Shown here: in pieces, positions 15,245-25,200 of the stretch
Numbering within the stretch: the stretch's first letter is position 1
Layout of the letters: every line of letters starts with the position of its first letter
Assembly (NCBI GenBank): GCA_002350615.1
Contig: DEFD01000018.1
Location: 1 to 27,395 of the forward strand
Source of the DNA: Bacteroidales bacterium UBA2861
GTDB lineage: Bacteria; Bacteroidota; Bacteroidia; Bacteroidales; UBA932
Length of the DNA stretch: 27,395 bases
Direction of reading: 5' to 3'
Notes under the pieces: generated by a model
What the model was told of the DNA's origin: nothing
Database searches by the model: none
The model's input: the letters and a program-made list of their open reading frames with translations, nothing else
Program-made: the position numbers and the translations under genes

Positions 15245-17007
15245 AGCTTTATCTGGGGCAATGACTCGACAGCCTGGGATGTGAGGTTGAAGCTTTCCAC
15301 CTTGCCCCCAGGCAGGAGAAGCGAGAGTTTCACGGGCACTGTCTTTTGAGAGCCAAACTCCGAAAGAGGGATGCTGAGTTCGCTCGTGAAGCCGTTCACA
15401 CCGTCCCTGGTGGTTCCGGATATGCTTTGCGCTTCCGCTCCCCTGAAATCCGAAGAATTGAGGCCGTAACTCTGGAGGACCGTGGATTTAAGGCTGCCGC
15501 CTACTCCGAGTTCAACTTTAGCATAGGCTCCAGTCCCCTCCACTTCAACGAGCAGATGCAGTTTCTGGGCATCTTTTGCAGCCCTGAGTATCACATGAGA
15601 ATCACTTGAACTTCCGCAGAGCAGGGCTTCCTTATGCTTCCATTCGGAGGCGGAACCATCCGTCTTGACACTCATCTGCCTGGCCTCTATGTCATGATTG
15701 AGCCAGAACTGCCCCACCTGCATCATCTTTACGGTTCTTGTGCCGCCTACACCGGCCACCATGGTCTGAGGTCCGGTTATATACACACTGCCCCAGAATC
15801 CACGCCCTGTAAGGCTGTCACCGGGGAAAACCCTTTGCTGCGGCCCGAAATTCCTGGCGCCTTCATTTCCTATCCTGTAATAAAAGATATTCGCGGCATT
15901 GTAAGTCAGCACGGTCTCGCCCGAAAGGAATTGCGCGAGATAAGGCGCTGCTCCCTTGGTGTACCAGTCCGCACGGTCTGAAGGGATCCTGCCGTTTGCA
16001 TCCGGATTTCCCCAATCGTAATTGTCGCCGGACCAGGCGAGACTTATGTGCATGTCGCTGTAAAGGCTGTCTCCCCTTTCCTGCCCTTTGTCGGCTTCCA
16101 TCGCCGCGGCAAGTCTCGTGGTGCCGTTAAGGCAGATCACGGCAGGCATCTGATCCGTATATACTACGGTATCCCTTGCAGCGATGCGGCGTTCCTTGAA
16201 CGCAGTGACATGATTGACTTCCGGATTGGCCGGCTTCCAGCTTCGCCCTCCGTCTTCGGACCATATATAGGATGAACCGGAACTCACCACGCTTCTCTTC
16301 CAGATATTCTCTATGAAAGGACGCGAATCCGTATAATATATCTGGATGGTACCGTCCGGCAGCACAAGCGGCTTGGGTTCCCAATTGGTCCCGACATAAA
16401 CCAGCTTGTCTTCAGTCCAGGTTTTTCCGTTATCCGAACTGAAGCGTATCGCGAGCCCGTTGTCCTTGATTCTATGGCGGAAATCAGCACCACGGAAGGA
16501 GGCGACCACCATGATCCGTCCGTCTGGCAGGGTGCAAAGATCCGCCCCTGCAAATACGCGGGTAAAAGGCTTGCCGTCGGCTTCCCTGCTCGACTGGCCA
16601 GGCTGTGTCTTGAAGAGTTTGCCCTCAAATATCCAGTTGACAAGGTCCGAACTTCGCGCATAGGAGCAGTAATTCCCGGCCCAGGTGGATTTGTTTCCGT
16701 AATGATAAAACATCAGATAATCTCCCGCCCCGGTCTTCACGAAACGAGGGTACACCACACCGGTATCTTCGGAAAGCATCATCAGCTGTTCTCCCGGAAT
16801 CTGGACATAAGTGCCGCCGATCAGGGTGATATTGGACCTTGAAACCGCGCCTGCATGGGAATTCAGGCTCGCTTCGCCGCCTTCCAGGCTTCTCCAGGTG
16901 GTGACATACCCGGACTCGCCACCGCCTTCGTTGCCGGAACCGGATTCCGGCTTTCCGCAGGCAAAAAGGAGAAGCGGCATTATGTACAGAGGGAAGAATT
17001 TTCTCAT
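15241..17007 (-). CDS. sialidase-superfamily (BNR) lipoprotein
   Basis: This 588-residue protein begins with a lipoprotein signal (lipobox LFAC, Cys17) followed by a flexible Gly/Ser-rich linker, typical of surface-displayed Bacteroidetes enzymes. A six-bladed-propeller-like region follows, with Asp-box motifs such as SSDNGKTWTED and SEDGGRSWKP, and YPRFVKTGAGDYLMFYHY near the start. A C-terminal beta-sandwich domain (about 440-588), resembling family-9-like carbohydrate-binding modules, ends it. Asp boxes alone do not prove sialidase activity, and the canonical RIP motif is not clear. The frame extends upstream to 17034, but the ATG at 17005-17007 lies 2 bp after the preceding stop and starts the signal. 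The gene is divergent in detail from the two paralogous neighbours upstream. Confidence 0.75.
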   Translation of the reverse strand: MRKFFPLYIMPLLLFACGKPESGSGNEGGGESGYVTTWRSLEGGEASLNSHAGAVSRSNITLIGGTYVQIPGEQLMMLSEDTGVVYPRFVKTGAGDYLMFYHYGNKSTWAGNYCSYARSSDLVNWIFEGKLFKTQPGQSSREADGKPFTRVFAGADLCTLPDGRIMVVASFRGADFRHRIKDNGLAIRFSSDNGKTWTEDKLVYVGTNWEPKPLVLPDGTIQIYYTDSRPFIENIWKRSVVSSGSSYIWSEDGGRSWKPANPEVNHVTAFKERRIAARDTVVYTDQMPAVICLNGTTRLAAAMEADKGQERGDSLYSDMHISLAWSGDNYDWGNPDANGRIPSDRADWYTKGAAPYLAQFLSGETVLTYNAANIFYYRIGNEGARNFGPQQRVFPGDSLTGRGFWGSVYITGPQTMVAGVGGTRTVKMMQVGQFWLNHDIEARQMSVKTDGSASEWKHKEALLCGSSSDSHVILRAAKDAQKLHLLVEVEGTGAYAKVELGVGGSLKSTVLQSYGLNSSDFRGAEAQSISGTTRDGVNGFTSELSIPLSEFGSQKTVPVKLSLLLPGGKVESFNLTSQAVESLPQIKL

Positions 17008-17009
17008 GA

Positions 17010-18824
17010 CTATTTCAAAGTAATGCCCAGCCATTCGGCGGGATAATCGGCATTCTCTCCCTGAAGCTCTTCTATCTTAAGAGGATTCTTTTCAGCTGAT
17101 TTCTCCTTGTAGATACGGCGCAGGTGCACTTTGATTTCTTCTCCTTTGGCCGGAGCGCCGCCGATGAGATCCCAGGGCAGGGAAACTTTCACGCTGTAAC
17201 CGAGGTCCTTGTCCTTGTCGTTGTTCACGGTTCCGTCCACTTCAAGGTCCGTGGTGTCGTCTTCAGCAATCTTGTGCCAAGCCCAGCCGTCCTGCCGGTA
17301 CACGGTATAGCGGCCCTTTGCGTTTACCGCAAGCTTGTAGGTGGCGCCTCCGGGACGGGCGAAGAGGAATACGGGAGCATCCGAATTCTCCGGGGTGAAG
17401 GATGTGAGCACATTGTCGAAGACATAGGCTCCGAAAGTCAGGTTCTTGGAGTCCCATGCGAAGTTGGCGAAAAGCTGGGAAGGATACTCCCTGCCAAGGA
17501 ACCACCAGTCTGCGCCTTCGCGGTCGAAATCTTTCACCGCGGGCATTTCAAGCTCTCCTGATGCGATTTCCTTCGCATAATTGAGGCGGCCCTGGATATA
17601 ATGGGTATGGGCTTTGATGCCTTCGACCCCTTCTACCTTCTCGGCTGCACTGGCAAGTACCCGATTGTTACCGATATAGTCTATGCAGCCCCAATACTCT
17701 CCCCCGGTGAAGGGCGACGTGGCATTGTGGAAATTGTCCGCAGTCTTGTCGCCGACAAGTGTCCAGACACCCTGGACGCCTTTGTATGTGCCGTTGCAAA
17801 GCACGAGGGTTTCGCCGGTGGGCAGCTTGGAACCGTAGGGGCCATAACCCTTGAGGTCCTTGTTGACCTGTTTCTTCATGGGATAGTCCGGCCCGCCTTC
17901 GTTCAGGATTTTCTGCTGGTCGGTGCGCCAGTTCTCTTCCATCGTGGTCTTTACTATGATGGGCGAGACGTCCAGCACGAGCCTGCCATGCCAGCTTTCC
18001 AGCGGAACGGCTATGCCGGCGTTGTCGTCAAGAAGGATACCGGTAGGCATTCCGTCATAGGCGAAACGCTCGTCATAGGTACGGGAGATGGCCTCGTTGT
18101 CATTGATTCCGCAGGTCTCCTTGCCCTGCCAGGTCTTGCCGCCGTCGAAAGAGCGGATCACTACAGTACGCGGGAAGGAGGTGCGGTCCTTGATATCCTG
18201 GCTGGAGGTTATATACATCTGAATCTCTCCGGAAGGGAGCTGAAGGAAAGCAGGCTCCCAGCAGCGTCCCCTGTAAGCTTCGCGGGGCTCGCTCCAACTG
18301 CGGCCTTTATCCTCTGAGAAACTCACCATGATACCGCAGTTCTCATTGGTCTTGGGCAGGTCGCCGTAACCTCCCTTGTAGCGCCACTGGAAGGCCATGA
18401 TAAGGCGGCCGTCCTGCAGCTCTATGAAATCGGGATTCACGTACACAATTTCATCGTCCTTGGTAACTCCCTTGCTGTCAGTGTATTTCACAGGATAGCA
18501 ATGGGCGATGCAGAATGCCGGTCCCCAGGTCTTTCCGTCATCTTCGCTGCGCATGGCATAGGCATTCCAGCCATAATGATGGTTCATGAAACTCATCAGA
18601 AGGGCGCCGTCGCTCAGTCGCTTGATCCTGGGATAATAAAAATCCGTTTCCACATAACCCTTGTTTGCCACATAGGCATTGGTAATGCGGGAGAAACTGC
18701 TGCCGTCCCAGGAGATGCGGACCTTATTGTCCTGAGGCCAGGAAGGGGCGGATTTCTTGGCAGGTTTGGCAAAGCCGGAAAAAGCTATGGCGAGAGCCAT
18801 CAAAACTATAGTCAATCTTCTCAT
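17010..18824 (-). CDS. secreted sialidase-superfamily (BNR) protein, paralogue 1
   Basis: This 604-residue protein has a signal peptide (about 1-20) and a propeller with several Asp boxes: RSEDDGKTWG, SFSEDKGRSWSE and RSFDGGKTWQGK. YPRIKRLSDGALLMSF may hold the substrate-facing Arg in place of the classical RIP motif. Residues from about 440 form a beta-sandwich carbohydrate-binding-like domain ending in LIGGAPAKGEEIKVHLRR and EWLGITLK. It is similar over its whole length to the protein encoded at 20454-22250, sharing YPRxxRLSDG, the CWEP segment, and the full C-terminus, so the two arose by duplication. It probably acts on a glycan in the envelope or periplasm; whether it is a sialidase or another Asp-box glycosidase cannot be told. 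It is 5 bp after the beta-helix gene. Confidence 0.78.
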   Translation of the reverse strand: MRRLTIVLMALAIAFSGFAKPAKKSAPSWPQDNKVRISWDGSSFSRITNAYVANKGYVETDFYYPRIKRLSDGALLMSFMNHHYGWNAYAMRSEDDGKTWGPAFCIAHCYPVKYTDSKGVTKDDEIVYVNPDFIELQDGRLIMAFQWRYKGGYGDLPKTNENCGIMVSFSEDKGRSWSEPREAYRGRCWEPAFLQLPSGEIQMYITSSQDIKDRTSFPRTVVIRSFDGGKTWQGKETCGINDNEAISRTYDERFAYDGMPTGILLDDNAGIAVPLESWHGRLVLDVSPIIVKTTMEENWRTDQQKILNEGGPDYPMKKQVNKDLKGYGPYGSKLPTGETLVLCNGTYKGVQGVWTLVGDKTADNFHNATSPFTGGEYWGCIDYIGNNRVLASAAEKVEGVEGIKAHTHYIQGRLNYAKEIASGELEMPAVKDFDREGADWWFLGREYPSQLFANFAWDSKNLTFGAYVFDNVLTSFTPENSDAPVFLFARPGGATYKLAVNAKGRYTVYRQDGWAWHKIAEDDTTDLEVDGTVNNDKDKDLGYSVKVSLPWDLIGGAPAKGEEIKVHLRRIYKEKSAEKNPLKIEELQGENADYPAEWLGITLK

Positions 18825-18829
18825 ATTCT

Positions 18830-20452
18830 TTAATTTATTTTTATTTCACCATTAAGTGTTCCGGGAAGGATCTTGCCCCAGGCAGGTACGCCGACGGCAG
18901 AGCAGGCTTCCACATCGGCATTGTTGTCGATGGCTACGGCACCGACGAAGCCTTTGGAATAGACTTTTGCCGTACCGGTTTCAAGAGCGGCCTTAGCCTG
19001 GCAGCTCTCTATTTTGGAATCCTTGAAAACGAGGCCTACCGCAGCGCCTATTATGCCTATGGTCTCGGCCTTTCCATAGACAGATTCCACCGGACTGAAA
19101 GTGGCGGTGGACATGCAGGAACGCATCTGCACATTGCCGATACCTCCGGCAATACCGCCCGACACGTCCGAAGCCTTGCGGGAACCGCAGGAGATAGAGC
19201 CAGTGTTGATGCAGGACTCAATCAGGGCATTCGAAACAGAGGAGCCGTAAAGCACTCCCACTATTCCTCCTGTGTAGGCGAAACGGGCCCCTGAAGGGCT
19301 GCGCTGCGAGAAATAAACGGGGAACCTCAACGAAGGGAAATGTTCGATGTTCCCGGCATTACGGCAGCCGATGATTTCCAGGAAATAACCCTCCTGGGCA
19401 ACGTTCATATAACTCTCCTTGCCTCCGTTCGGGCATACGCGGCCGACGATTCCGCCCACTGCGAAGCATCCGGACTGCTGAAGGAAATGTTCGTCCTCGA
19501 TAAGGCTTATCTCTGCGTCGTTGAAGCAGTTGCGTATTACGAGGTGATGGGCTTCATCGCCGTCGATCACGCATGCCACGACACCTGCAACACCGCATTT
19601 CTGAATGGAGAATGGGCCCTGAGCCTCGCGTACGACACGAACGGCGCCTTTATTGCGGCAATTGGTGAAACTGGCGTCCTTTCCACGGCACTCTCCCCTG
19701 CCCAGTACGCCTCCGCAGTAGAAAACACGGTTGTCAGTCAGGTCAAGGGTCACATTCACTGCGCCTTCGTTGACGCAGTTGCTGATAGTGCCTTTTGCAA
19801 AGATGCATACTCCCGCCACAGATGTATTGACATCTACGCCGCTAATCTGGATGCTGCCGTAATTGGCACAATTCTCAAGGGTTCCCTGGTTGTCGGCCAC
19901 GACGCCGGCCACCCAGAGCTGTTCTGTCGGAGAAGAGGAAACGATGGGGCCGAGATTGGCGCATCCGCGCATGACACCCGTATTCGTTCGCACAAGCCCG
20001 TGCACGTTCGCGTGGGATCCGGAAACGACATATTCCACTTCGCTCCGGCAGTTTTCCACCAATCCGGCATTGTTAACCGCTATCGAACTTGCCCAGCCGT
20101 TACGGAGATGGCTCCTGCGGGAGCCGGCAACGGTGAGATTGCGCACCACGCCCTCCGGGCCGATATTTATCATGAGGGGAAGACGGGCGGCCTTCTGGGT
20201 GATGGTATGCCCGTGACCGTCCAGAATCCCCGTCCATGTGTTGGCACTTTCGAGGCAGGCGGCCGCCTTGGGGAATTCAAGGTCGGCTATAATGTTCACC
20301 ACCCCGTTTTCGTCTTTCCAGGCGGACCAGTCGCCGCCGTTGGCAGCCATTATGAAGGCATTCCAGTCCGCTGGAGAGGAAATGTCCTTGGCAAAGGCGA
20401 GGCTTCCGGTCAAAAGGCCGGCAGCCAAAACAGATAGTCTAAGTAATTTCAT
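18830..20452 (-). CDS. secreted beta-helix (GLUG-like repeat) protein
   Basis: This 540-residue protein has a signal peptide (about 1-21), then a short LDGHGHTITQ motif typical of the start of a pectate-lyase-like parallel beta-helix. About ten repeats follow, each with a Cys in a V-x-N-C-x-N-x-G type turn, such as ENCANYGSI, SNCVNEGAV, TNCRNKGAV, IRNCFNDA and ESCINTGSI. Many are preceded by a Gly-rich G-G-I-V-G or AGVV strand, as in GLUG repeats. No obvious catalytic residues are visible. A surface-exposed binding, adhesive or lyase-like role is possible. The gene lies between the two paralogous sialidase-fold genes (1 bp and 5 bp gaps), so it may help them bind the same glycan. Confidence 0.75.
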   Translation of the reverse strand: MKLLRLSVLAAGLLTGSLAFAKDISSPADWNAFIMAANGGDWSAWKDENGVVNIIADLEFPKAAACLESANTWTGILDGHGHTITQKAARLPLMINIGPEGVVRNLTVAGSRRSHLRNGWASSIAVNNAGLVENCRSEVEYVVSGSHANVHGLVRTNTGVMRGCANLGPIVSSSPTEQLWVAGVVADNQGTLENCANYGSIQISGVDVNTSVAGVCIFAKGTISNCVNEGAVNVTLDLTDNRVFYCGGVLGRGECRGKDASFTNCRNKGAVRVVREAQGPFSIQKCGVAGVVACVIDGDEAHHLVIRNCFNDAEISLIEDEHFLQQSGCFAVGGIVGRVCPNGGKESYMNVAQEGYFLEIIGCRNAGNIEHFPSLRFPVYFSQRSPSGARFAYTGGIVGVLYGSSVSNALIESCINTGSISCGSRKASDVSGGIAGGIGNVQMRSCMSTATFSPVESVYGKAETIGIIGAAVGLVFKDSKIESCQAKAALETGTAKVYSKGFVGAVAIDNNADVEACSAVGVPAWGKILPGTLNGEIKIN

Positions 20453-20453
20453 A

Positions 20454-22250
20454 TCAGTTCAGTGTTATTTTCAACCATTCTTCAGGATGATCCGGATCTT
20501 CACCGTCCAGTTCTTCCCATGCCGGAGCCCTGTCCTCGATGGATTTTGCCTTGTACATCCTGGAAGGATGGATCCTTATTTCTTCCCCGGGAACCGGCGC
20601 TCCGCCGATCAGATCCCAGGGGATATCGAGGAGGGCGCTGTAGCCCAGGTCGGAATCCGAATCATCGTTCAAAGTTCCAAACAAATCAATTTTGCGGGAC
20701 TTGCCTGAATAAGTCTTGACCCAGGACCAGTTGATATCTTCATATATCGAATAGTCCCCTTCCGGGTTGACTATCAGGCGAAACTGCCGCCCGTCCGCCC
20801 TGGCGAGGAAGATTATCGGCGCATCCGCATTTTCCTGTGTGTAGCTTGACAGATACTTGTCATAGCAGTAAGCTCCCCATTGGAAACCCTGCCCCGTGTA
20901 GGCGAAGTTGTAGAATACCTGGGAATCAAATTTTTTGCCAAGGAACCACCAGTCGTTCTTTTCCACATCGAAAAGGTCCACCGCCTTCATCTTCAGTTTC
21001 CCCTGTTTCAGGGACTTGGAATAGTTCAGGCGCGCCTGCATCAGCAGGATCTTTTTCTTCTGGTCTTTACTGCCTTTCGGGGTATAGCTGCGCCCGGCGG
21101 CGGCGATCACCCTGTTGTCACCGATATACGATATGCTGCCCCAGGAACCGAGGAAAGGCGTAGTTGCATAATGGAAATTGTCGCCGTCGGCATCGCCCAC
21201 AAGCACCCAGAAGCCGTTCTGCCCGCGATACTGCCCGCCGCATGACACGAGTATCTCCCCGGAAGGGAGTGCAGCCGCATAAGGCGCATAGCCATGGATA
21301 TGCTTGGACAACATCTTTTTTGCGGGATAGTCCGGTCCGCCTTCCGCAAGCATGCGTTCCTTATCCTTCTGGGACCAGTTGTCCTCGATGCTCGTCTTTA
21401 CCACAACCGGCGTCTGGTCAGTCTGAAGCTTGGAATGCCAGACCTCAACCGGCACCAGAATTCCCTTGCCTCCGGAAATCAGCACCGCAGAGGGCATGCC
21501 GTCGTAGGCCCAGCGGCTGTCCACCGTCCTGGTGACGATGTCTGTATCGTGCCAGTCGCAAGAGGGTTTCCCCTGCCAGGTTTTGCCTCCGTCGAAAGAG
21601 CGTATGACAGAGGTCCTCGGCCAGGAGATTTTTTCGCGGGTATCCTGACTGTCCGTGAGATAGCACTGTATCTCCCCGGAAGGGAGTTCCAGCAGGGAGG
21701 GTTCCCAGCAGCGGCCGGTATAGATGATCCTGGGTTCATCCCAGTTCAAGCCCTTGTCCCTGCTGATGCACATCTCGATGCCGCAGTTCTCATTGGTATG
21801 GGCAATGTCTCCATACCCCTTGGAATTGCGCCACTGGTACACCATCATCACCCGGCCGTCCTTCAGTTCGATGAAATCCGGATTCGTGAAAACCCGTTTG
21901 TCGTCACCCACGGAGGACTTCACCGGATAGCGCATGCGTACTCCGTTGGACTCGGTCCAGGTCTTTCCCCCGTCATGGCTCCGCGCGGTCATGATGTCAA
22001 ACCCGACTTCATGGTTCATGAAACTCATCAGAAGCACTCCGTCCGACAGCCTGCGCACACGCGGGTATATAAGGTATGACTGTGTGAGACCCACATTGTC
22101 CAGAAGGATACTTGCAAGTTCGGAATAAGTGGACTTGTCCCAGGAGAGACGGACCTGCGAATCGAAACCGCTTCCGGCACGGCAAATCCCCGCAGTGAGC
22201 AGGACTGCGGCTGCGAGGATTGCCTTACGGTATTTGAAATGCCCTGACAT
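20454..22250 (-). CDS. secreted sialidase-superfamily (BNR) protein, paralogue 2
   Basis: This 598-residue protein has an N-terminal signal (about 6-25) and Asp boxes RSHDGGKTWTES and RSFDGGKTWQGK, plus a degenerate SRDKGLNWDEP. YPRVRRLSDGVLLMSFMNHE near residue 60 and WAYDGMPSAVLI in the middle match its paralogue at 17010-18824 closely. The C-terminal carbohydrate-binding-like domain ends PWDLIGGAPVPGEEIRIHPSR and EWLKITLN. It has an extra Lys-rich stretch around residue 390. Its ATG shares one base with the upstream DUF5107 stop (TAATG), so it is translationally coupled. A glycan-cleaving role outside the cytoplasm is likely; the exact linkage is not evident from the sequence. Confidence 0.78.
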   Translation of the reverse strand: MSGHFKYRKAILAAAVLLTAGICRAGSGFDSQVRLSWDKSTYSELASILLDNVGLTQSYLIYPRVRRLSDGVLLMSFMNHEVGFDIMTARSHDGGKTWTESNGVRMRYPVKSSVGDDKRVFTNPDFIELKDGRVMMVYQWRNSKGYGDIAHTNENCGIEMCISRDKGLNWDEPRIIYTGRCWEPSLLELPSGEIQCYLTDSQDTREKISWPRTSVIRSFDGGKTWQGKPSCDWHDTDIVTRTVDSRWAYDGMPSAVLISGGKGILVPVEVWHSKLQTDQTPVVVKTSIEDNWSQKDKERMLAEGGPDYPAKKMLSKHIHGYAPYAAALPSGEILVSCGGQYRGQNGFWVLVGDADGDNFHYATTPFLGSWGSISYIGDNRVIAAAGRSYTPKGSKDQKKKILLMQARLNYSKSLKQGKLKMKAVDLFDVEKNDWWFLGKKFDSQVFYNFAYTGQGFQWGAYCYDKYLSSYTQENADAPIIFLARADGRQFRLIVNPEGDYSIYEDINWSWVKTYSGKSRKIDLFGTLNDDSDSDLGYSALLDIPWDLIGGAPVPGEEIRIHPSRMYKAKSIEDRAPAWEELDGEDPDHPEEWLKITLN

Positions 22251-25200
22251 TATTTACGGAGCATTACATTGGGCCAGAGGTTGTCTTTCTTGAGTTCGAC
22301 ACTCTTGCGGAAGCACCTGCGCGCCTTGCAGCCATGTCCAAGTCCTTTCTGCCCAAGTCCCTGGGTGTACCATGCCTTGGTATTGATGCTCTCGACCGTG
22401 GCTCCGGTGGTGCCTTCTGCGCCGTAGAAATTCACGTAGTCGGTAACGATACCCGCTTTTCCGTCCGCGACGAGAGCCTTGAAGATAGCCTTCGCCTCGG
22501 CCTTCTTGCCAAGACGATTGAGTGCGAGAGCCTGCCAGTAGCGGAAATCGGTTTTCTTCACGTCCACCTGCGAGGCCAGTTCGTAGTTCTCGCGGGCTTT
22601 TGCATCGTCTCCGAGCTTTTCATATGCCTCTGCGAGGGCCACATAAACCTGCGCATCGTGAGGGCAGCGTCCGTCCACATAGAACACCTGATGGTTCTCG
22701 GGATAGTCGAAAGCCTTCTTGTAAAGCTCTATCGCAGCCTCATACTCGCCTTTGCGCACTTTCTCGGCACCTGCGAGAAGAAGCGCGTCCATATAGACAT
22801 AGTGGAAGTTCGCAACACCCTCGCGTGTAGGGAAATAGCAGTTCTTGAGAAGGTCGAGGATATAATCGTACTCGCCCACGAACATGCCGGTAATCACTTC
22901 ACCTGCAAGAGGATAGTAGCGCTTCACAGCAGTCTCGTGGTGGCTCTTGAGAAGGTCGAAGCGGAAGCGGACGTCTTCTCCGAGCGCCTCCAGCACCTGA
23001 TCGCATTCCTCGAGGAAGAGGGCGCTGGAAGGATCGAGCTCGATAGCCTTGAGATAATACTTCTTAGCCTTGGCATAGTCCTTATAGAGGAGCCAGTTGG
23101 CCCAGCCGATGTTGCGCCATGCAAGCGCGAAGTCCGGCTGAAGTTCAATGACCTTCTCCCACTCGGCCACGGCACGGTCCGGCTGCTTTTCATAAAGCAG
23201 ATTGCCGAGATAATAGTGGGGCTTGTAGCTCTTGGGGAAGAGTTCCGCCGCCTTTTCGAGAACGGCGATGGTCTCAAGACGGAAAGGATTGCAGTATCCC
23301 ACAGGCAGTTCGAGAGCGGCCTGATAGTAAGAAGCATCTCCGGTGAGCCAGCCAAGCCACATCTTGATGGTAGGCCATGCGACGCGGGAGTCGATGTCCT
23401 TGAGGACCTTCACGGCTTCTTCCTTGAAACCGTTGTTATAATAGAGGATGGCAAGTTCGAGCCAGCTTTCGGGAGCTTCGCGCATGAAGGTTCGGAAAGA
23501 ATCGTGATGGCTTGTCTCGCGCAGGGCAAGTGCGTTCACCGGATCTTCGGCAAGCACTTTCATGAAGCATTCTTTTGCCGCCGCGCCGCGTCCAAGTGCC
23601 TTGAGCACAAGGCCTTTAAGGTTGATAGCCTGGAAGTTGCGTCCGTTGTAGGCAATGGCTTCATCGAGGCGTTCAAGAGCTTCTGCATACTCACCCTGAG
23701 CGGCGTACATCTGAGCCAGCTGGGTGTTTGCTCCGGAGTTGTAGGTGTAGTTCCAGGTAGCCCTGTAAAGGGTGTCGAAGGCCGCTTCCGTCTTGCCCTG
23801 GGCTTTCAGGACGAGACCGAGGTTGTAGATGGCCTCGGCATCCTTCGGACGGGTGTAATCCTTTGTCTGACGGACGATTGCCTTGCGAAGATAGGCAGCC
23901 GCCTTGTCATATTCTCCGCGAAGCCTGTAGTAAACGCCCATCTGGGTATTGGCGCGGGTATCGCCCGGATCGCGGCGCAGGACCTCGAGGAAGTAGTCGG
24001 TGGGATCCACGAAAGGATTGTGGAACTGCAGGTTGCGAAGACCTACGAGGAAACATTCCTCTGTATTCTCGATTTCGGCGGGACGCTTGGGCCGGTTCAC
24101 GATTTCGGGAAGAGGGGTACTGGTGTCGTGATGCACGGGCGTGTAGGCATACATCAGTTTGCCTTTCTCGTCGTACAGGGACATCGTAAGGTCGGTATCC
24201 TTCTCATATTTGCCGGGGTTGACCACCTGCACGAAAGGTTTCTCCGGGGCGATGGAAGCACTCTGGCTGTAAACCACCTTGCCGGCGTTGCTGAGTTCCA
24301 CCTTCAGGCCGCTGCGGCGACGGGTGACGTTCACTCCGAGGCGTACGCTGCCGTCTTCGCGGATATCCATATTCATGGCAGCTTCCTTTCCGCCGGCCTT
24401 TACGCCGCCGATATTGCGGATTCCGTACCAGTACTGGCTGAATTCCTTGGTCTCATAAGGGAAGTTCCAGTTGTAGTCCGGCTGGTTGTCGGAATATGCT
24501 CCGACCATGAGTTCGATGTAATGGCCGGCATTTTCGGTGAGTATCTTGGTGTCCCACATGGAGTTGGGGCCCCAGCTCCAGAATTTGCCGCCCTTCGTGA
24601 TATTGTGGTTGGCCGCGAGCATGGTTCCGGCGTCCTTGCCGTGGTCATATCCGGCCACATAGTCTTCCTTCTGGTCGTATATGAACATGGAGTTGCCCAC
24701 CGGGTGAGCGGCCCACCAGTCTGCCTGGATGCCGTTCTTGTATTCTTCCGTTCCATTGTAGGGTTCCACGGTCACAGGCCAGTGAGCCATCCAGTTCTTG
24801 CAGTGGAACTGCACGAACTCGGTGCTCTGGGGGAAGATGATCTGGTAGTTCTCATCCACTCCCGTGCTCACGTTGGACCAGTAAAGCAGGGAATTGTTGT
24901 TCTGGGTGGCGTTCATCAGACGTCCGCTGATTTCCATGTAGGAAATGCCCGGATGCAGGGTGATGCCGATGGCCCACTGCATGCGGTGGCGGTATTCCGT
25001 CTCTCCGAGCCAGATGGTCTTGCTTCCGTCGCCGTTGTCCACGATCTTCCAGTCGCAGGGGATGTGCGAAGTCTGACGGTGATGATGGAAGACGTTCCAC
25101 TCCACGCCGCCGCTGATCCAAGCTCCTGTCATACCGACATTTGCGGGCTTGACACAGTCCTGATGATAGAAAATGTCATATCCGTTGGTCTTGTCTATGG

